A program made the translations under genes and the position numbers. The notes below the pieces were generated by a model. That model saw nothing but the letters and a program-made list of their open reading frames with translations. It ran no database searches and was not told where the DNA came from. A DNA stretch of 64,000 nucleotides from DHVE2 group archaeon (lineage in GTDB: Archaea > Thermoplasmatota > Thermoplasmata > Thermoplasmatales > Aciduliprofundaceae): NCBI GenBank assembly GCA_027023265.1, contig JALVVV010000027.1, positions 1 to 64,000 of the forward strand, written 5' to 3'. The first letter of the stretch is position 1; each line of letters opens with the position of its first letter. Positions 19,722 to 30,600 of this stretch are shown piece by piece.

Positions 19722-20108
19722 TTAAATCCGCCTACCTCTCTTCCCACCCTTCTTTCTTGTTGTGTCGTGAGGTATAGGTGTCACATCTTCTATTCTCAGT
19801 ATTTTCATACCTGCTCTGGCAAGAGCTCTTATTGCCGCCTGAGAACCTGGACCCGGAGTGAGGGACTTGTTGCCACCAGGCGCTCTTACCTTTACGATGA
19901 TTTCCGTAATTTCCTTTTCTTTTAGCTGCTCAGCAATCATCTCTGCTGCGCGCATTGCAGCATAAGGAGATGATTCTTCTCTGTCTGATTTTACTACCAT
20001 TCCGCCAGATGCTTTTGCAAACGTCTCCGCTCCTGTTATGTCCGTTGCAGTAATTATCGTATCGTTATGTGAAGAATATATATGCACAACACTAACTTTT
20101 GAAGCCAT
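19722..20108 (-). CDS. rps11: Ribosomal protein S11
   Basis: A 128-residue uS11, a 30S platform protein. It shows [18 protein letters not shown], the [18 protein letters not shown] segment of archaeal members, and the basic C-terminal tail [12 protein letters not shown]. The start ATG overlaps the rps4 stop by one base (TAATG), so translation is coupled. It abuts rpoD downstream. Confidence 0.97.
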   Translation of the reverse strand: MASKVSVVHIYSSHNDTIITATDITGAETFAKASGGMVVKSDREESSPYAAMRAAEMIAEQLKEKEITEIIVKVRAPGGNKSLTPGPGSQAAIRALARAGMKILRIEDVTPIPHDTTRKKGGKRGRRI

Positions 20109-20680
20109 TACTCACCACTCTCCTCTTTTTCTTCATTAACTGGGCTTGCCTCTATAACCTGAGGCCTCATGGGGTGCATCTCATCTGATAGGGGTGACCT
20201 CTCATTGTACTCTATAAATTGCTCTTCATCTTTTCTCACCATGTACCCGGGTATTGTTATCTTCCTTCCGTTTATGGCTATGTGCCCGTGAACTATGAAC
20301 TGTCTTGCTTGTTTGGGTGTTCTTGCGAGTCCTTTCAGATAAACTATGGTTTGCAACCTTCTCTTAAGAATATCTTCTTCTGAAAGGGATAGCACTGCGT
20401 CAAGTGTGGCATTCTCCTCGTTAAGTATTCCCAAGTGAGCAAGTCTTCCAAATAGCTGTTTTTGTTGTTTTTCAGCCTGAGGATCTCCGTATCTTAACTT
20501 AGCTTGGAGATATCTTGCCTGGGACCTGAAGTTTCTAAGCATAGATTTTGCCTTCCAAATCTCCCTTTTATTCTTCAGGCCATATCTCTTCTTTAGCTCC
20601 CATTCCTCCTTAATCCTTTCGGATTCCCATGGGTGCTTTGGTGTCTCGTATGTTTTCCTGTTCTTTCTTGGGTCTCCCAT
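20108..20680 (-). CDS. rps4: Ribosomal protein S4
   Basis: A 190-residue archaeal uS4, a primary 16S rRNA binder. It opens with the archaeal-type [18 protein letters not shown], and carries the S4 RNA-binding domain at about 105-165 ([20 protein letters not shown]). An acidic tail ends in EEKEESGE. It follows rps13 by 4 nt and overlaps rps11 by one base. Confidence 0.97.
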   Translation of the reverse strand: MGDPRKNRKTYETPKHPWESERIKEEWELKKRYGLKNKREIWKAKSMLRNFRSQARYLQAKLRYGDPQAEKQQKQLFGRLAHLGILNEENATLDAVLSLSEEDILKRRLQTIVYLKGLARTPKQARQFIVHGHIAINGRKITIPGYMVRKDEEQFIEYNERSPLSDEMHPMRPQVIEASPVNEEKEESGE

Positions 20681-20684
20681 ATCA

Positions 20685-21131
20685 TCACCTCTTATTCCTG
20701 CTCACACCCACCGCCAGTCCTCTGCGACCGTTGGAGCGCGTCCTCTGCCCCCTAACTGTCAATCCGCGCTCATGCCTTATGCCGCGATAGGCGCGCATTC
20801 TCTTGAGCCTGTTTATATCATCCTGTATCATGAGGTCTAAGTCCGTGGATAGCACATGCTTATCGTCACCAGTTATAAACTCTTTCCTGTGATTTCTCAT
20901 CCATACTGGCAAAATATCTTCCAGCTTTTCCTCTACCAAAACCCTTATCTTTTCTATATCTTCATCGCTAAGATTTCCTATCTTCTCCTTAGGGTCAAGC
21001 TGCCCGTACCTCACTATGCCCTCTGCCACTCTGTACCCTATACCTTTTATACTCTGCAACGCGTAGAGCACAGGGCGGTTTCCATCTATATCCGTATTTG
21101 CAATCCTGACAATGTACTTGAACTCGGCCAT
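20685..21131 (-). CDS. rps13: Ribosomal protein S13
   Basis: A 148-residue uS13, which contacts tRNA and the 50S subunit from the 30S head. It has the helix-two-turn-helix [16 protein letters not shown], and the basic tail [19 protein letters not shown] closes it. The open frame reaches 21191, but the ATG at 21131 fits the family start ([14 protein letters not shown]) and a TATA box about 40 nt upstream. The promoter lies inside the 3' end of the glycerol kinase gene, so the ribosomal operon can be transcribed on its own. Confidence 0.95.
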   Translation of the reverse strand: MAEFKYIVRIANTDIDGNRPVLYALQSIKGIGYRVAEGIVRYGQLDPKEKIGNLSDEDIEKIRVLVEEKLEDILPVWMRNHRKEFITGDDKHVLSTDLDLMIQDDINRLKRMRAYRGIRHERGLTVRGQRTRSNGRRGLAVGVSRNKR

Positions 21132-21163
21132 GGTTATCGCCTTAATCGCCCTAAAAACATTCC

Positions 21164-21176
21164 CATATATATCTAT
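21164..21176 (-). promoter_or_regulatory. TATA box of the S13-S4-S11-RpoD operon
   Basis: An ATATATATGGG-type box on the minus strand, about 33-45 nt before the S13 ATG, straddling the glpK stop codon. Confidence 0.5.
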
Positions 21177-22588
21177 TTTCCCCTGAACCAACCCATGCTT
21201 CTCCTAACTGCCTCCTTCCAAAGGTTGTACCTGCTTTTTCTCCATGCTTTGTCCTTCACAGGAGAAAACGCCTCAAATTCTCTGACTTTGGGGACATCTT
21301 TAACATCTATTTTATTGTTTCCAATAGCGCCAATAATCGCGGCCCCCCTTACTGTCATTTCTTTTATACGAGGAACTATTATTTTCTTTCCAATAATGTC
21401 TGCCTGGAATTGCATCAAAAATCTATTTTTGGTCATGCCTCCATCAGCGTGAATATTGCCAATCCTATTTATATCCATCATTTCAACTACATCTCTAACC
21501 ATGTATCCTATGGATTCCATCGCAGCCCTTGCTATGTGTTCCTTTTTGGTGTAGGGAGTTATTCCAATCAACATTCCCCGTGCGTCCGGATCCCAGTATG
21601 GTGAGCCCAGCCCAGAGAATGCTGGTACAAAGTAAAGCTCTGTTTCATCACCTATGTCCTCACTCCAGAGCCCGTTTTCTTTAAGCCACTCAACAACTGT
21701 TCCAGAGGATAATATGCTTCCTTCTTGAGCGAAGGTCCTTTTTTTTATGCTCCAAGCAACAGTGGTGAGCAATCCCTTATTTTTCAAAGGTTCTTCACCA
21801 GTATTTTCCAGCAAAAACGTACCAGTTCCATACGTAACTTTCATGTCTCCAGGGTTAACGCACCCGTGTGCAAGAAGTGCCGATTGCTGGTCCCCCAAAA
21901 CCCCTGTTATTTCAGAGTTTAATATGTCTATCTGGCCATAATCTCCTCCAGAATCTCTTATCTCTGGAAGCATGCTCTCGGGGATATTGAATATTTCCAG
22001 GAGCTCATCATCCCAAACTCCTTTGTTGATGTTGTAGAGCATTGTCCTGGACGCGTTTGTATGATCAGTGGCGTGTACTTTGCCATTGGTTAATTTCCAT
22101 ATGAGGTATGTGTCCACAGTTCCAAAAAGGAGCGCTCCTCTTTCTGCCATTTCTCTGGCGTTTTTCACATTTTTCAGAATCCAGCTTATCTTTGAAGCAG
22201 AAAAGTATGGGTCCACTTCCAATCCTGTTTTTTCCCTAATTTCTTTTTCGTATTCATCTTTTATTTCTCTTAGCATGTTAGCTGTTCTTCTGCACTGCCA
22301 CACTATTGCGTTGTAAATAGGCTTTCCTGTTTTTTTATTCCACACTATTGTAGTTTCTCTTTGATTTGCTATACCTACCCCATCTATCTTTTTTCCAGCC
22401 AACCAGTTTTTGAGATGGCTTATTAGTATGTAAACGGTGTCTATGATTTTTTCAGCATCCTGCTCGACCCACCCTTCCCGGGGATAGTATGTTTCCAGTC
22501 CCTTTTTCCACATTTTAATCATGTTAAAATCATCATCAAAAACCCCGACTTTTACGTTGGTTGTTCCCTCATCAATCCCCACGTACAT
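21173..22588 (-). CDS. glpK: Glycerol kinase
   Basis: A 471-residue FGGY-family kinase that makes glycerol 3-phosphate from glycerol and ATP. Visible motifs are GIDEGTTNVKVGVFD (phosphate loop 1), VGIANQRETTIVWN, IVWQCRRTA (the glycerol-binding Arg region), VYGTGTFLLENTG and HADGGMTKNRFLMQ. In-frame GTG (22597) and ATG (22594) codons lie upstream. I prefer the ATG at 22588 because AGTGAT then sits 4 nt before it, the usual spacing in this genome. It overlaps or abuts the mscS stop, so the two are cotranscribed. It may feed lipid backbone synthesis or glycerol use. Confidence 0.92.
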   Translation of the reverse strand: MYVGIDEGTTNVKVGVFDDDFNMIKMWKKGLETYYPREGWVEQDAEKIIDTVYILISHLKNWLAGKKIDGVGIANQRETTIVWNKKTGKPIYNAIVWQCRRTANMLREIKDEYEKEIREKTGLEVDPYFSASKISWILKNVKNAREMAERGALLFGTVDTYLIWKLTNGKVHATDHTNASRTMLYNINKGVWDDELLEIFNIPESMLPEIRDSGGDYGQIDILNSEITGVLGDQQSALLAHGCVNPGDMKVTYGTGTFLLENTGEEPLKNKGLLTTVAWSIKKRTFAQEGSILSSGTVVEWLKENGLWSEDIGDETELYFVPAFSGLGSPYWDPDARGMLIGITPYTKKEHIARAAMESIGYMVRDVVEMMDINRIGNIHADGGMTKNRFLMQFQADIIGKKIIVPRIKEMTVRGAAIIGAIGNNKIDVKDVPKVREFEAFSPVKDKAWRKSRYNLWKEAVRRSMGWFRGK

Positions 22589-22593
22589 TTTCA

Positions 22594-24042
22594 TCACTTC
22601 TTTATGTGGATATCTACCTGCTGATATGGTATCTCTATGTTCATCTCCCTGAATTTATCCACAATTGATTCCCTTAAATTGCTCATCACCTTCCATTGGT
22701 TCTTCAAATTGTCAATCCACACGTATAACCTGAAATTTAAGCTTGAATCTCCAAACTCGGTGAATACTACATTTGGCTTGTAATCTCCTTCCTTGAGAAC
22801 GTCAGGGTTTTCCATGGCGACCTCGTATAATGCTTTTTTAACCTTTCTCACGTCACTGTTGTAGGAGACACCCACGTCAATTCTCACTTCCAGTCTATCA
22901 TCTGGACGGCTTAAATTTATTATTTTGTGATTTGCTATTATGTTGTTCGGTATGTATATTACCGTATTTGCAAAAATGTCGTAAAGTTTGGTGCTTCTCA
23001 ACCCAACATCCCTTACCCTGTACACGTTGCTGTCCCCCTCGAGCAACACGTAATCTCCGATTTCTATGGAGCGGTCCAAAAGTATGTGAATTCCTGAGAA
23101 GAAGTTTGCCATGGTGTCCTGAGCAGCAAAACCCAAAATGATACCCAAAACACCCATACTTGCCAATAGTACTGTAACATCAACGCCCAATTCCTGAAGA
23201 ATCATTATTCCAGATATACCAAGTATTGTGGCCACGCCCACTTTTTCTATTGCTGAGATTAGCGCTGCTTCCATTTTACCAAGTTTCTCTCTGTATCTGA
23301 ATGCATAGTGAATAATCAGGTCTCTAAATATTCTGTATATTATCCAAGTTATTATTAAAATAGTGATTATGCTATATGCCGTGTATAAAAAACCAAACAC
23401 ATCGTTTGATAGTGGAAACAGTAAAACAGAGGTGTAAACTCCGTATGTGATAATCCATATTACCGCTGGACCATGGACTATTCTGAGCAGGATGTCGTCT
23501 ATTTTCGTCTTTGTTGCCTTAACCGCTCTTTTCATTATATATAATATTATAAATGTTGCCACACCCGCGACAATCCAGAAAATCAATGCGTTAAGAAAGC
23601 TTCCCCAGTACCCCCACTCTTCTGGAAAAGGTATCCCAAAATACGCCCCTTCATATACATTCATCTTGAAATTTATTGCTACTTCAATGGTCTTCGATTC
23701 CACAATTCCTGTATTGTTGTAAAGCTCTACTTTCAGGTCTATATACCATTTGTGCTTCATGGATACCCTTGGCGCCGTAAAAGTAGCCTTTACATGAGCG
23801 GCACTTCCCGGCTCAATGATTCCACTTTGTGGCTCAACATCTATTTTCCAGTCATCAACATGGGGGGATTCCACAAAATAAAAAAGCGTCTCGTTTTTAT
23901 CGTTAAATATTCCGAAATATATGTTAAAACTACCTCCCCCTGTAACGCTCTTCTCAAAATTATCTGGTGAAATCTGCGCACTTGCAAGTGGCAGTGATAG
24001 TGTGAGTATTATAATCACAATGAGTGCAGGGGTGCTTTTCAT
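22594..24042 (-). CDS. MscS-type mechanosensitive channel with exported Ig-like domain
   Basis: A 482-residue small-conductance channel protein. Residues 1-22 are a signal peptide ending SLPLASAQ. About 25-130 form a beta-sandwich resembling NEW3/CARDB-type domains (VEPQSGIIEPGSAAHVKATF). Several membrane helices follow. The pore helix and MscS core carry ASMGVLGIILGFAAQDTMAN and the LLEGDSNVYRVRDVGLRST beta domain. The Ig-like outer domain before the channel is unusual and may tether it to the surface layer. The gene is leaderless by its TATA spacing and overlaps glpK, so osmotic response and glycerol metabolism may be coupled. Confidence 0.88.
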   Translation of the reverse strand: MKSTPALIVIIILTLSLPLASAQISPDNFEKSVTGGGSFNIYFGIFNDKNETLFYFVESPHVDDWKIDVEPQSGIIEPGSAAHVKATFTAPRVSMKHKWYIDLKVELYNNTGIVESKTIEVAINFKMNVYEGAYFGIPFPEEWGYWGSFLNALIFWIVAGVATFIILYIMKRAVKATKTKIDDILLRIVHGPAVIWIITYGVYTSVLLFPLSNDVFGFLYTAYSIITILIITWIIYRIFRDLIIHYAFRYREKLGKMEAALISAIEKVGVATILGISGIMILQELGVDVTVLLASMGVLGIILGFAAQDTMANFFSGIHILLDRSIEIGDYVLLEGDSNVYRVRDVGLRSTKLYDIFANTVIYIPNNIIANHKIINLSRPDDRLEVRIDVGVSYNSDVRKVKKALYEVAMENPDVLKEGDYKPNVVFTEFGDSSLNFRLYVWIDNLKNQWKVMSNLRESIVDKFREMNIEIPYQQVDIHIKK

Positions 24043-24078
24043 CTCGGAAAAGATAAAGAAAAAAAGTATAAAAAACTA

Positions 24079-26121
24079 TCACAGCAGGAAGAAAGATGCA
24101 AATATCAGGGAGACAATGCTCATCAATTTTATCAATATGTTTAGAGATGGGCCAGCTGTATCTTTCAATGGATCACCCACCGTGTCGCCAACAACTGCCG
24201 CCTTGTGTGCGTCGCTTCCCTTTCCTCCAAATTCTCCCTTTTCTATGTATTTCTTTGCGTTATCCCAGGCACCCCCTGCATTGGCCATATAAATGGCAAG
24301 CAGGAATCCAGATGCTATGGAGCCCCCTAACAGACCGCCAACAGCCTTTGCACCAAGGCCTGGTGTAACTCCCACGATGATGGGTATTATGATGGCGAGT
24401 ATGGTGGGTAGCATCATCTTCTTAATAGCTGCGTCTGTGGATATCGTTATGCATCTGTTGTAGTCTGGCTTGGCTTTTCCTTCAAGTATGCCTTTAATCT
24501 CTTTAAACTGTCTTCTTACTTCGTTGACCATATCTTCTGCTGCAATGCCCACTGCTTTAAGAGCGAGAGCCGAGAACAGGAATGGCATAAGCGCTCCTAT
24601 GAATATACCCACCGTAACTGCTGGATCGGATATTTCCATGGTTATGTTTCCAACTGAGTGGGTGTAGGTGGCAAATAGTGCTAATGCAGTAAGAGCTGCA
24701 GAGCCAATTGCAAATCCCTTACCTATTGCGGCGGTTGTGTTTCCAATAGAATCCAAATTTTCTGCTCGTTCTCTCACTTCTTTTCCAAGGTGAGCCATTT
24801 CGGCTATGCCCGCAGCGTTGTCTGCAACTGGACCGTACGTATCCATACTCAGTGTCATTCCTAAGGTACTGAGCATACCCACAGCCGCGATGGCGAGTCC
24901 GTATATGTCTGCTAAATAGTATGATATTAGAATTGCTGCGCTTACAGTTATTATGGGTATCACCGTGCTGAGCATTCCAACTGCCATACCTGTAATCAGG
25001 TTAGTTGCGGCTCCTGTGTTGCTTGCCCTTGCAATTTCTTGTGTTGGCTTGTATTTGTCAGAGGTGTAGTACTCAGTTGAAAATCCTATTACTATACCTG
25101 CACCCAAACCTGAAAGAAGAGCAGCGAACACGTAATACCACGGTACGGTCTTGTGTTGTGCAACCTGTATACCGTTTGTTCCGAGGAAATAGAGTGCAGT
25201 TCCTGCAAGTATGGTCATAATAACTGCACTGGTGATTACACCCGTGTTCATGGCCTTGGATGGGTCCTGGTTTCTGAGTGCAATAACCGCTGCAATTCCT
25301 ATCACAGAGGCAATTATGCCTATTCCTGCTATGAGCAATGGGAGTATTACAATGTCGCCCATAACCGAGGAAAACATAACCCCTATGGCAATTGTTGATA
25401 TTATCGAGTCCACATAACTTTCGAACAGGTCTGCGCCCATTCCGGCGGTGTCCCCTACATTATCTCCTACGTTATCTGCGATAACCGCAGGATTTCTGGG
25501 GTCATCTTCAGGTATGCCAGCCTCTATTTTACCCACAAGGTCAGCGCCCACATCGGCAGCTTTGGTGTATATCCCACCTCCAACTCTTGCGAACAGTGCT
25601 ATTGAGCTTGCGCCAAAACCAAAGCCGAAAAGTATGTTTGAGAGGTTTTCTGGGCTCACAAAGCTTCTGAAACTCAGGTATATTGCACTCACGCCTATTA
25701 CTCCAAGTCCTACCACTGTTAGCCCCATCACGGCACCTGACGAAAAAGCTACTTTCAGGCCAGCATGGGTATCATCTTCCACAGCCTTTGCTGTTCTAAC
25801 GTTTGCCAGCGTGGCTATGCGCATTCCCACATTGCCAGCCAGCGCTGAAAATATTGCTCCAACTACAAATGCTATCCAAGTGTATTCGCTGATTCCTGAG
25901 CTGAACATGCTTCCTATATACAGCAATATCGATACCACCACTATGTATATTGAAAGGTATTTGTACTCCCTGTTTAGAAACGCCATTGCTCCATGCCTTA
26001 TATATCCTGCAATCTCTGTCATCGCTCCTTCTCCCGCATCCTTCTTTTTAACATAAATGGCAAACGCCGCAGCAATGGACAGGGAGAGCAGTCCCACAAT
26101 TAACGCTACGTACTCCAACAT
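24079..26121 (-). CDS. hppA: Membrane-bound ion-pumping pyrophosphatase
   Basis: A 680-residue protein of about 16 membrane helices that hydrolyses PPi to pump H+ or Na+. Signature sites are present: DVGADLVGKIEAGIPEDD, the NVGDNVGDTAGMGADLFES loop, DTYGPVADNAAGIAEM, and GDTVGDPLKDTAGPSLN. The GNTTAA segment has Ala where K+-independent enzymes carry Lys, so a K+-dependent form is expected; the choice of H+ or Na+ is not clear. The frame starts at GTG 26130 with ATGs at 26124 and 26121. The last is chosen because AAGGGTGAT ends 4 nt before it. Confidence 0.95.
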   Translation of the reverse strand: MLEYVALIVGLLSLSIAAAFAIYVKKKDAGEGAMTEIAGYIRHGAMAFLNREYKYLSIYIVVVSILLYIGSMFSSGISEYTWIAFVVGAIFSALAGNVGMRIATLANVRTAKAVEDDTHAGLKVAFSSGAVMGLTVVGLGVIGVSAIYLSFRSFVSPENLSNILFGFGFGASSIALFARVGGGIYTKAADVGADLVGKIEAGIPEDDPRNPAVIADNVGDNVGDTAGMGADLFESYVDSIISTIAIGVMFSSVMGDIVILPLLIAGIGIIASVIGIAAVIALRNQDPSKAMNTGVITSAVIMTILAGTALYFLGTNGIQVAQHKTVPWYYVFAALLSGLGAGIVIGFSTEYYTSDKYKPTQEIARASNTGAATNLITGMAVGMLSTVIPIITVSAAILISYYLADIYGLAIAAVGMLSTLGMTLSMDTYGPVADNAAGIAEMAHLGKEVRERAENLDSIGNTTAAIGKGFAIGSAALTALALFATYTHSVGNITMEISDPAVTVGIFIGALMPFLFSALALKAVGIAAEDMVNEVRRQFKEIKGILEGKAKPDYNRCITISTDAAIKKMMLPTILAIIIPIIVGVTPGLGAKAVGGLLGGSIASGFLLAIYMANAGGAWDNAKKYIEKGEFGGKGSDAHKAAVVGDTVGDPLKDTAGPSLNILIKLMSIVSLIFASFFLL

Positions 26122-26154
26122 CATTATCACCCTTCCGTGTGGAATATGTATTCT

Positions 26155-26165
26155 AAATATAAAAT
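26155..26165 (-). promoter_or_regulatory. TATA box of the pyrophosphatase gene
   Basis: ATTTTATATTT on the minus strand, about 35-44 nt before the ATG at 26121 and just beyond the archaeosine synthase stop. A GGTGAT site at 26131-26126 completes the start region. Confidence 0.5.
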
Positions 26166-27647
26166 TTACTGGTTTTTCCCTCTAATTTTAACTGCCTTCC
26201 CCTTTTCTTCATTAATCATATCGTGGTAGTTCATCCTTGCTATGCCCCATCCTCTTAAATCTTTATCATGAATCACGGAAACTTCGTCACCTTCTCTTAT
26301 GTCTCTCGTGGCGTTTAAAATTCCGGCAGCAAATACATCTCCTTCTGGATAGAAATCATCTATTTCCACGGAGTATTTCCCATTTTTCGCGAGTATTTCA
26401 GCGCTTTGTTTTGCAAGAGTGAGCATTCCCCTATTCATATCGTAACCAAAAAATCTCTCTCCTTCTATTCTTATGTCTATTCTCGGGTATCTGCCCTGTA
26501 TCTTTGCATTTGAAAAATTGAAGGTGTGGTTGAACTGAAACATTGCAAGGGATTCTAAATTATTTCTTAGCATTTTTCCTTTTGATACCCTGTAATCAAG
26601 TTCTTTCGTTGCCCTTGCAAGTTCTTCCAAGTCCCCGTTCCAGATGGTTATTGCCCCTTGTTCTCGGAGTATGTCCTCTAAGAAATCCATGCTTTTTGGC
26701 AGGAAGGATATTATTCTCTCATAAGGGTACTTCTCGAGCAACCACTGCAAAATATCTCGTATCATTTTCTTCTCTTCCTCGTACCATTTTCCAATTACGG
26801 GTATATCGTAATTTTTGGCAGGATAGAATGATTCAAGCTCTCTTGGTACCAAGCCCAGTGGTGAAGTGAGTATTACTTCGTGCATGGTCGATTTAATGTA
26901 CTTTCTCATTAGTCTGTGACTTTTTGATAGAGAATACGGTTTTCTTGCAGAGCAGGGAAGCAATAGCAGGTATTTTCCGTATTTTGGACGAATATACCTC
27001 TCTTTAAGCCGCCCGAGCCACCTCCTTACATCTGGCCGGTTTAGTGAATTTGCGCTCACTGCGTTGAGTTTTTCCTTGTGTATTGGGTAGAACACCTCTA
27101 ATTTTTCAAAGTACCTGTAATCTGTGTACCTGAGTATTTCCTGGCTCTTATTATATGGTATTCCTTCTACAAATTCCCGTAGCATCTCATCATCGAAGGC
27201 CGCCTTCGTCAGCTCAAATATATGATTTGTGGTAGTTATTTGCCTGTTGGATTCTCCCCAGGGTGCATAACTCTGCAGTCTTTCCATGCAGTCATCAAAT
27301 ATATCGTATCCAAGATAGAACAGCACGGGAATTAGGTTTGGAGGCACTCCGGGAATGTAAAATAACGTTCCGTAACCGTACTTTTCCCTTATTTTAAATG
27401 TATAGTCCACAAATTCCCTTGTGTTCCTTAGTAGTGTGTTCCCGTTTGGAACAAGATATATATTTTCTGCAATTTTTATCTCCTTTTGAAAGAGGCTTGC
27501 TGGGTAATTTATCCCCTTTTTTATCGTGTATTCCATCATTCTAAATTCTTTGTCATCTATCTCTATATCCTGCCCGCATCTTAAAAGAAGGGGTGTATCA
27601 AATTTGCCTCTCGTTTTTTTTGCCAATGCAAATCTCTTAATCAGCAT
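26166..27647 (-). CDS. arcS: Archaeosine synthase (TgtA2/ArcS) with PUA domain
   Basis: A 493-residue paralogue of archaeal tRNA-guanine transglycosylase that completes archaeosine at tRNA position 15. The ArcS signature PCSARKPYSLSKSH is in the middle, with PRELESFYPA after it. The C-terminal PUA domain (about 415-490) has YSVEIDDFYPEGDVFAAG and GDEVSVIHD. The N-terminal part is a diverged TGT barrel without the full transglycosylase site. The open frame extends back to 27887 over the previous gene. The ATG at 27647 is chosen because it follows that gene's TAA by one base and begins the family-like sequence. Confidence 0.88.
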   Translation of the reverse strand: MLIKRFALAKKTRGKFDTPLLLRCGQDIEIDDKEFRMMEYTIKKGINYPASLFQKEIKIAENIYLVPNGNTLLRNTREFVDYTFKIREKYGYGTLFYIPGVPPNLIPVLFYLGYDIFDDCMERLQSYAPWGESNRQITTTNHIFELTKAAFDDEMLREFVEGIPYNKSQEILRYTDYRYFEKLEVFYPIHKEKLNAVSANSLNRPDVRRWLGRLKERYIRPKYGKYLLLLPCSARKPYSLSKSHRLMRKYIKSTMHEVILTSPLGLVPRELESFYPAKNYDIPVIGKWYEEEKKMIRDILQWLLEKYPYERIISFLPKSMDFLEDILREQGAITIWNGDLEELARATKELDYRVSKGKMLRNNLESLAMFQFNHTFNFSNAKIQGRYPRIDIRIEGERFFGYDMNRGMLTLAKQSAEILAKNGKYSVEIDDFYPEGDVFAAGILNATRDIREGDEVSVIHDKDLRGWGIARMNYHDMINEEKGKAVKIRGKNQ

Positions 27648-27648
27648 A

Positions 27649-30600
27649 TTAATCAAACTTGAACTCCTGTCCACATACCTTACATTTTCCAATTCTCTTT
27701 GCGCATGGTAGGTGGTATGTAGCTCCGCAGTTGTCACACACGACCATATCCATCCCAGGGAGTATTGTTCCCCGGCACAAAGCGCACTTTTCCTTCTTTG
27801 TGGCTTTCTCAATGTGGTACCCTTTTTTCTCCTCTTCTTGTTCTTCCACCTCAAATTCTCTCGTAAGGTTGTATTCCTTCCCGTCAAATCTGTAATAAGT
27901 TAGAAATACGTTTATTTTATTGCCGTGTCCCTCTTTTAGATATACTTCCTGCTCGTCCATGGCTCCTCGCTCAATTTTAAGAATTTCTATGGGGTTGTCC
28001 GAGTAATATGCCCCTCTCACCATAACTTTTATGTTTTGCGCATCTGCCGTGCCTTTATTTCTCAAGCTTATTTTACCTACGTACCTGTCTCCGCTTTTAT
28101 CTTCAATTTCGATATCCACATCAATATCTGGCTCCAAAGCGTCAATCATGCTGTTAATTTTTGATTTCAAGTCCTCCAGCTCTAACTTGGCACCGCTCAT
28201 ATCTTTTGGTGCTTTTTCCTCTATTTCCTTAAGTTTTGAAATTAAATCACCCACTTTTAGCCCAAGAGATAGGGCAAATCTTAGCCTGTCTTTTGTTTCT
28301 TCTACCATTTTTCCAAATTCGTCCATGAATACGCGGTACTTTGCAACGAAGTCGTTTGCCTCTTTGTATATCCGTATTGCTTCTTCATAATTACCAACAG
28401 AGCGCATTTTTTCAATTCTTTTGGCGTAATCATCGGCAACCTCCTCGCTAAATTCACCTATTCTCTTGCTTATTTTGTCCCTCAGGCTCTTTACGTACTC
28501 GTCAAGGTACCTGTTAAAGCTCTCATCAACTTCCTGAAGCATCTTGTATATCTCTTCGTAATCTTTCTCCTCCATCATGGAAAGTATATCGTAGAGCTTT
28601 GAGTGGAACTCGTCTATGCTTACCCCGTATTTCTCGTATTTATCCAGTTTGTTTTTGAGAATTTCTATTTTCTTCTTAATGAGATTTGGCATCTGCTCAT
28701 CCATCTTGCTTTTTATGGTTGCAGCGTAGTCAAAGAACTTTGCATAATTGGATGCTTTCAATTTCCTCAATTCTATCTCCGCTTTTTCAAAATCTATGCC
28801 GAGATCTATGTTCATCTCCCTGAACAAACGCATTTTCTCCCTGAAATCCTTGAGAACGTTCTCGCTAACTTCTGCAAGTCTCCTGTCTATTGCCTTTTTC
28901 AACTCGCTTAACTTGACCTTAATCTTGTCGTAATCTCCCTCCTCGAATAGCTTTTCCATCTCACGCATATCGTCTTTGAATTCATCCTGAAGTCCAATTC
29001 TTACAACCAGCGTGGTCATTTTAGAGTATGCGCTCTTGTACTTGTTTACCGCATCAATCATGAGAAGTTTCGCTTCCTTGTAACACTTATCCACCAGTTT
29101 GAGTGATTCCGTGTAATTCATCTTTTTGAACTCTTCTTTTGCCTGGTTAAAAATAGCAAGTACCTCGGTCACGTCCATCCCTAAGCGATGTGCCTTCATG
29201 ACCATTTCTCTGATCTGCGTGTTCTTGTCTTTAATGTAGGCAATCATCCTTTCAATCTCCGAAATTCTGTCGCTAACGCGCATGGACCTCTCTATTGATT
29301 TTTCATAAAGCCCTTTCAAAAATAGCTTTTTAGAGTACTCGTAATCCGTGATGATGTCTTTTGGCAGTATTTTCTTCATAGCCGCGATTTTTACTTCCAG
29401 TCTCTTAAGTATGCCGTAAGCTGTGTTTTTCTGTATCTCGTACTTTTCTATCTCGCCCAAGGCGCTCATGGCTCTATTTAGCGCTTCCACGTATTCCTTC
29501 TCTTTCAAGCTTGATTTGGCCTTGTTGAGCATGTTTTCAGGGGCAGTCACATCTTCTCCGCGCCTGCGCATCCTGTCCAGCTCTTTTCCAACTTTTACTA
29601 TTATTGCATTTACTTTTTTGTGCAGCGCTTTTTCTATCTCATTAATTATTTTATTTGCCCGCTCCTCTGCCTCCCTTATGTTTGTCATCGATGATAACTC
29701 GTCCAGCTCTTTTTTGTAACCGGACACGTCTATTCCGAGGGATATTCCCATGTCTATGTATTTTTTGATTTTTGCAATGATAACTGTCATCTTTTCGTTT
29801 CTCTCGTACACTGATGCTATCTGCGTCTCAAGTTTTTTAAGTATGTAGAGGGCGTCCAAGTACCGTCTCTTTATGAAGAGGTCCTTTGCATTTTCCAAGT
29901 CTGCAAGGTTTATGTTCAGGTCGTATCCCTTCCCCTTTGCGTCGTATATATCCGTTTCAATTTTGCCAATGTAATCCGTGAGTATAGTTTCAACATGCTC
30001 TCTGAGCTCTGAAAGTATCTTTTCGCCTATCTCATAAAGGCCATCGTATTTCATATCTTCGTACTTAACGTAAAACTCGCGTGATTTTCTCTTGAACTCC
30101 CCTCCGAGTCCAAGCTCTCTCATAACCTTTCCTATCTCGTCCAGTTCCTTTCTGATATACTCTATTTTTGCCTTGTTTTCCATTGCGTTGGCTTTTTTGA
30201 TGCAGCTTATTGACAATTTCTCAGCATCTTCAAATTCATTCGCCTCAAACTTTCTTTTTGCCTCAACTAATGTTTTTGCCACTCCGGATACATCGGCACC
30301 CATATCCTTTAGCTTGGCCACCAGTTTTGCTGCATTTACCAACTGAGAGTACGCTTTCTCGGCTTTATCTCTCAGTTCTTTTGATAGTTCTTTAGCCTCG
30401 GAGGCGTATTTTATTGCATTTTTGTAGTCTTCTTTTTCTATGCTCTCTTTTGCCTTTTTAAGCAATCCCATTATGCGCTGTTTTCCTATATCCACACCTA
30501 TCCTCTTCGCAGCTGCAGCCACGATTTTTGCTGAATCAAAAGTATCTTTTGCAACCAAGCTTTCCAACTCTTTAAGTGCCTCCTTTCCCCTCTTTATAAA

